Positions 5,596-5,744 of a stretch of DNA of 5,744 nt are shown here, piece by piece. A model generated the notes under the pieces. The model was given only the letters and a program-made list of their open reading frames with translations, ran no database searches and had not been told where the DNA came from. A program made the position numbers and the translations under genes. Origin of the DNA: a bacterium (lineage in GTDB: Bacteria; Patescibacteriota; Patescibacteriia; Patescibacteriales; GWE2-39-37); the NCBI GenBank assembly GCA_021786695.1, contig JAJYMT010000054.1:1-5744 (forward strand), in the 5' to 3' direction. How positions within the stretch are numbered: position 1 is the first letter of the stretch; each line of letters starts with the position of its first letter.

Positions 5596-5744
5596 ATGAA
5601 GAAATTAATTTTATCGATTTTTCTCCTGGCCTTCACCCTGACCGCGGTTCCCGCCGTTGCGGCTGGCACGGCCTACAACACTAAGGACTTGAAAACCAAA
5701 CTGATCCAAATCAAAAACAAGCAAAGGACGATAAAGAAGCTTCT
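5596..5744 (+). CDS. Secreted protein, 5' part
   Basis: An ATG at 5596 opens a frame that runs off the window end (49 codons seen). It starts with a textbook signal peptide: MKK, the hydrophobic LILSIFLLAFTLTAV, and a likely cut after AVA near residue 22. The mature part begins AGTAYNTKDLKTKLIQIKNKQRTIKKL, basic and heptad-like, suggesting a helical or coiled-coil protein, in contrast to its acidic neighbour. There is no Shine-Dalgarno in the 18-base gap after the preceding gene; AGGAG at 5564-5568 is too far upstream. Family unknown. Confidence 0.75.
   Translation, partial: MKKLILSIFLLAFTLTAVPAVAAGTAYNTKDLKTKLIQIKNKQRTIKKL

Noticed and set aside
5241..5669. 142-codon minus-strand frame over the secreted-protein genes
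   Set aside because: It lies opposite two genes with clear signal peptides, and its composition is that of an antisense shadow.

Overview
The window looks like a piece of a small-genome, uncultivated bacterium, most plausibly Patescibacteria (CPR), although no marker gene proves it. The hints are a short helix-turn-helix protein with a C-terminal tail of a kind I associate with CPR genomes, two tandem signal-peptide proteins with no recognisable family (one with an Asn/Gln/Asp/Glu-rich segment), and three of four visible starts without a Shine-Dalgarno sequence. The standard code with TGA as stop fits: the MFS gene ends in TGA. No transposase, CRISPR array, tRNA or rRNA was seen.

Layout. Positions 1-255 (+) hold the 3' end of a small DNA-binding protein. 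A bidirectional terminator (276-309) separates it from a convergent 12-TM MFS transporter (361-1563, -). Positions 1564-2137 have no credible gene but are dense in structure: a hairpin in the MFS upstream region, a boxA-like motif, a long imperfect stem enclosing about 65 nt (1732-1821), a minus-strand intrinsic terminator (1833-1870), a compact three-way-junction fold (1927-2022), and the terminator of the next gene (2084-2115). Positions 2138-4675 (-) encode a complete MgtA-type Mg2+-importing P-type ATPase. The 215-bp divergent spacer (4676-4890) carries promoter-like -10 boxes for both directions and two operator-like dyads. Two secreted proteins of unknown function follow on + (4891-5577, and 5596 to the window end).

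How the genes may work together. Only the ATPase has a clear substrate, Mg2+. It shares a regulatory spacer with an acidic secreted protein, so co-regulation or a role in cation handling at the cell surface is possible but unproven. The MFS substrate cannot be predicted. The most unusual part is the non-coding region 1564-2137. It may hold one or two undescribed small RNAs, or a long structured leader of the MFS gene. All RNA structures were paired by eye, without energy calculation or homology search.
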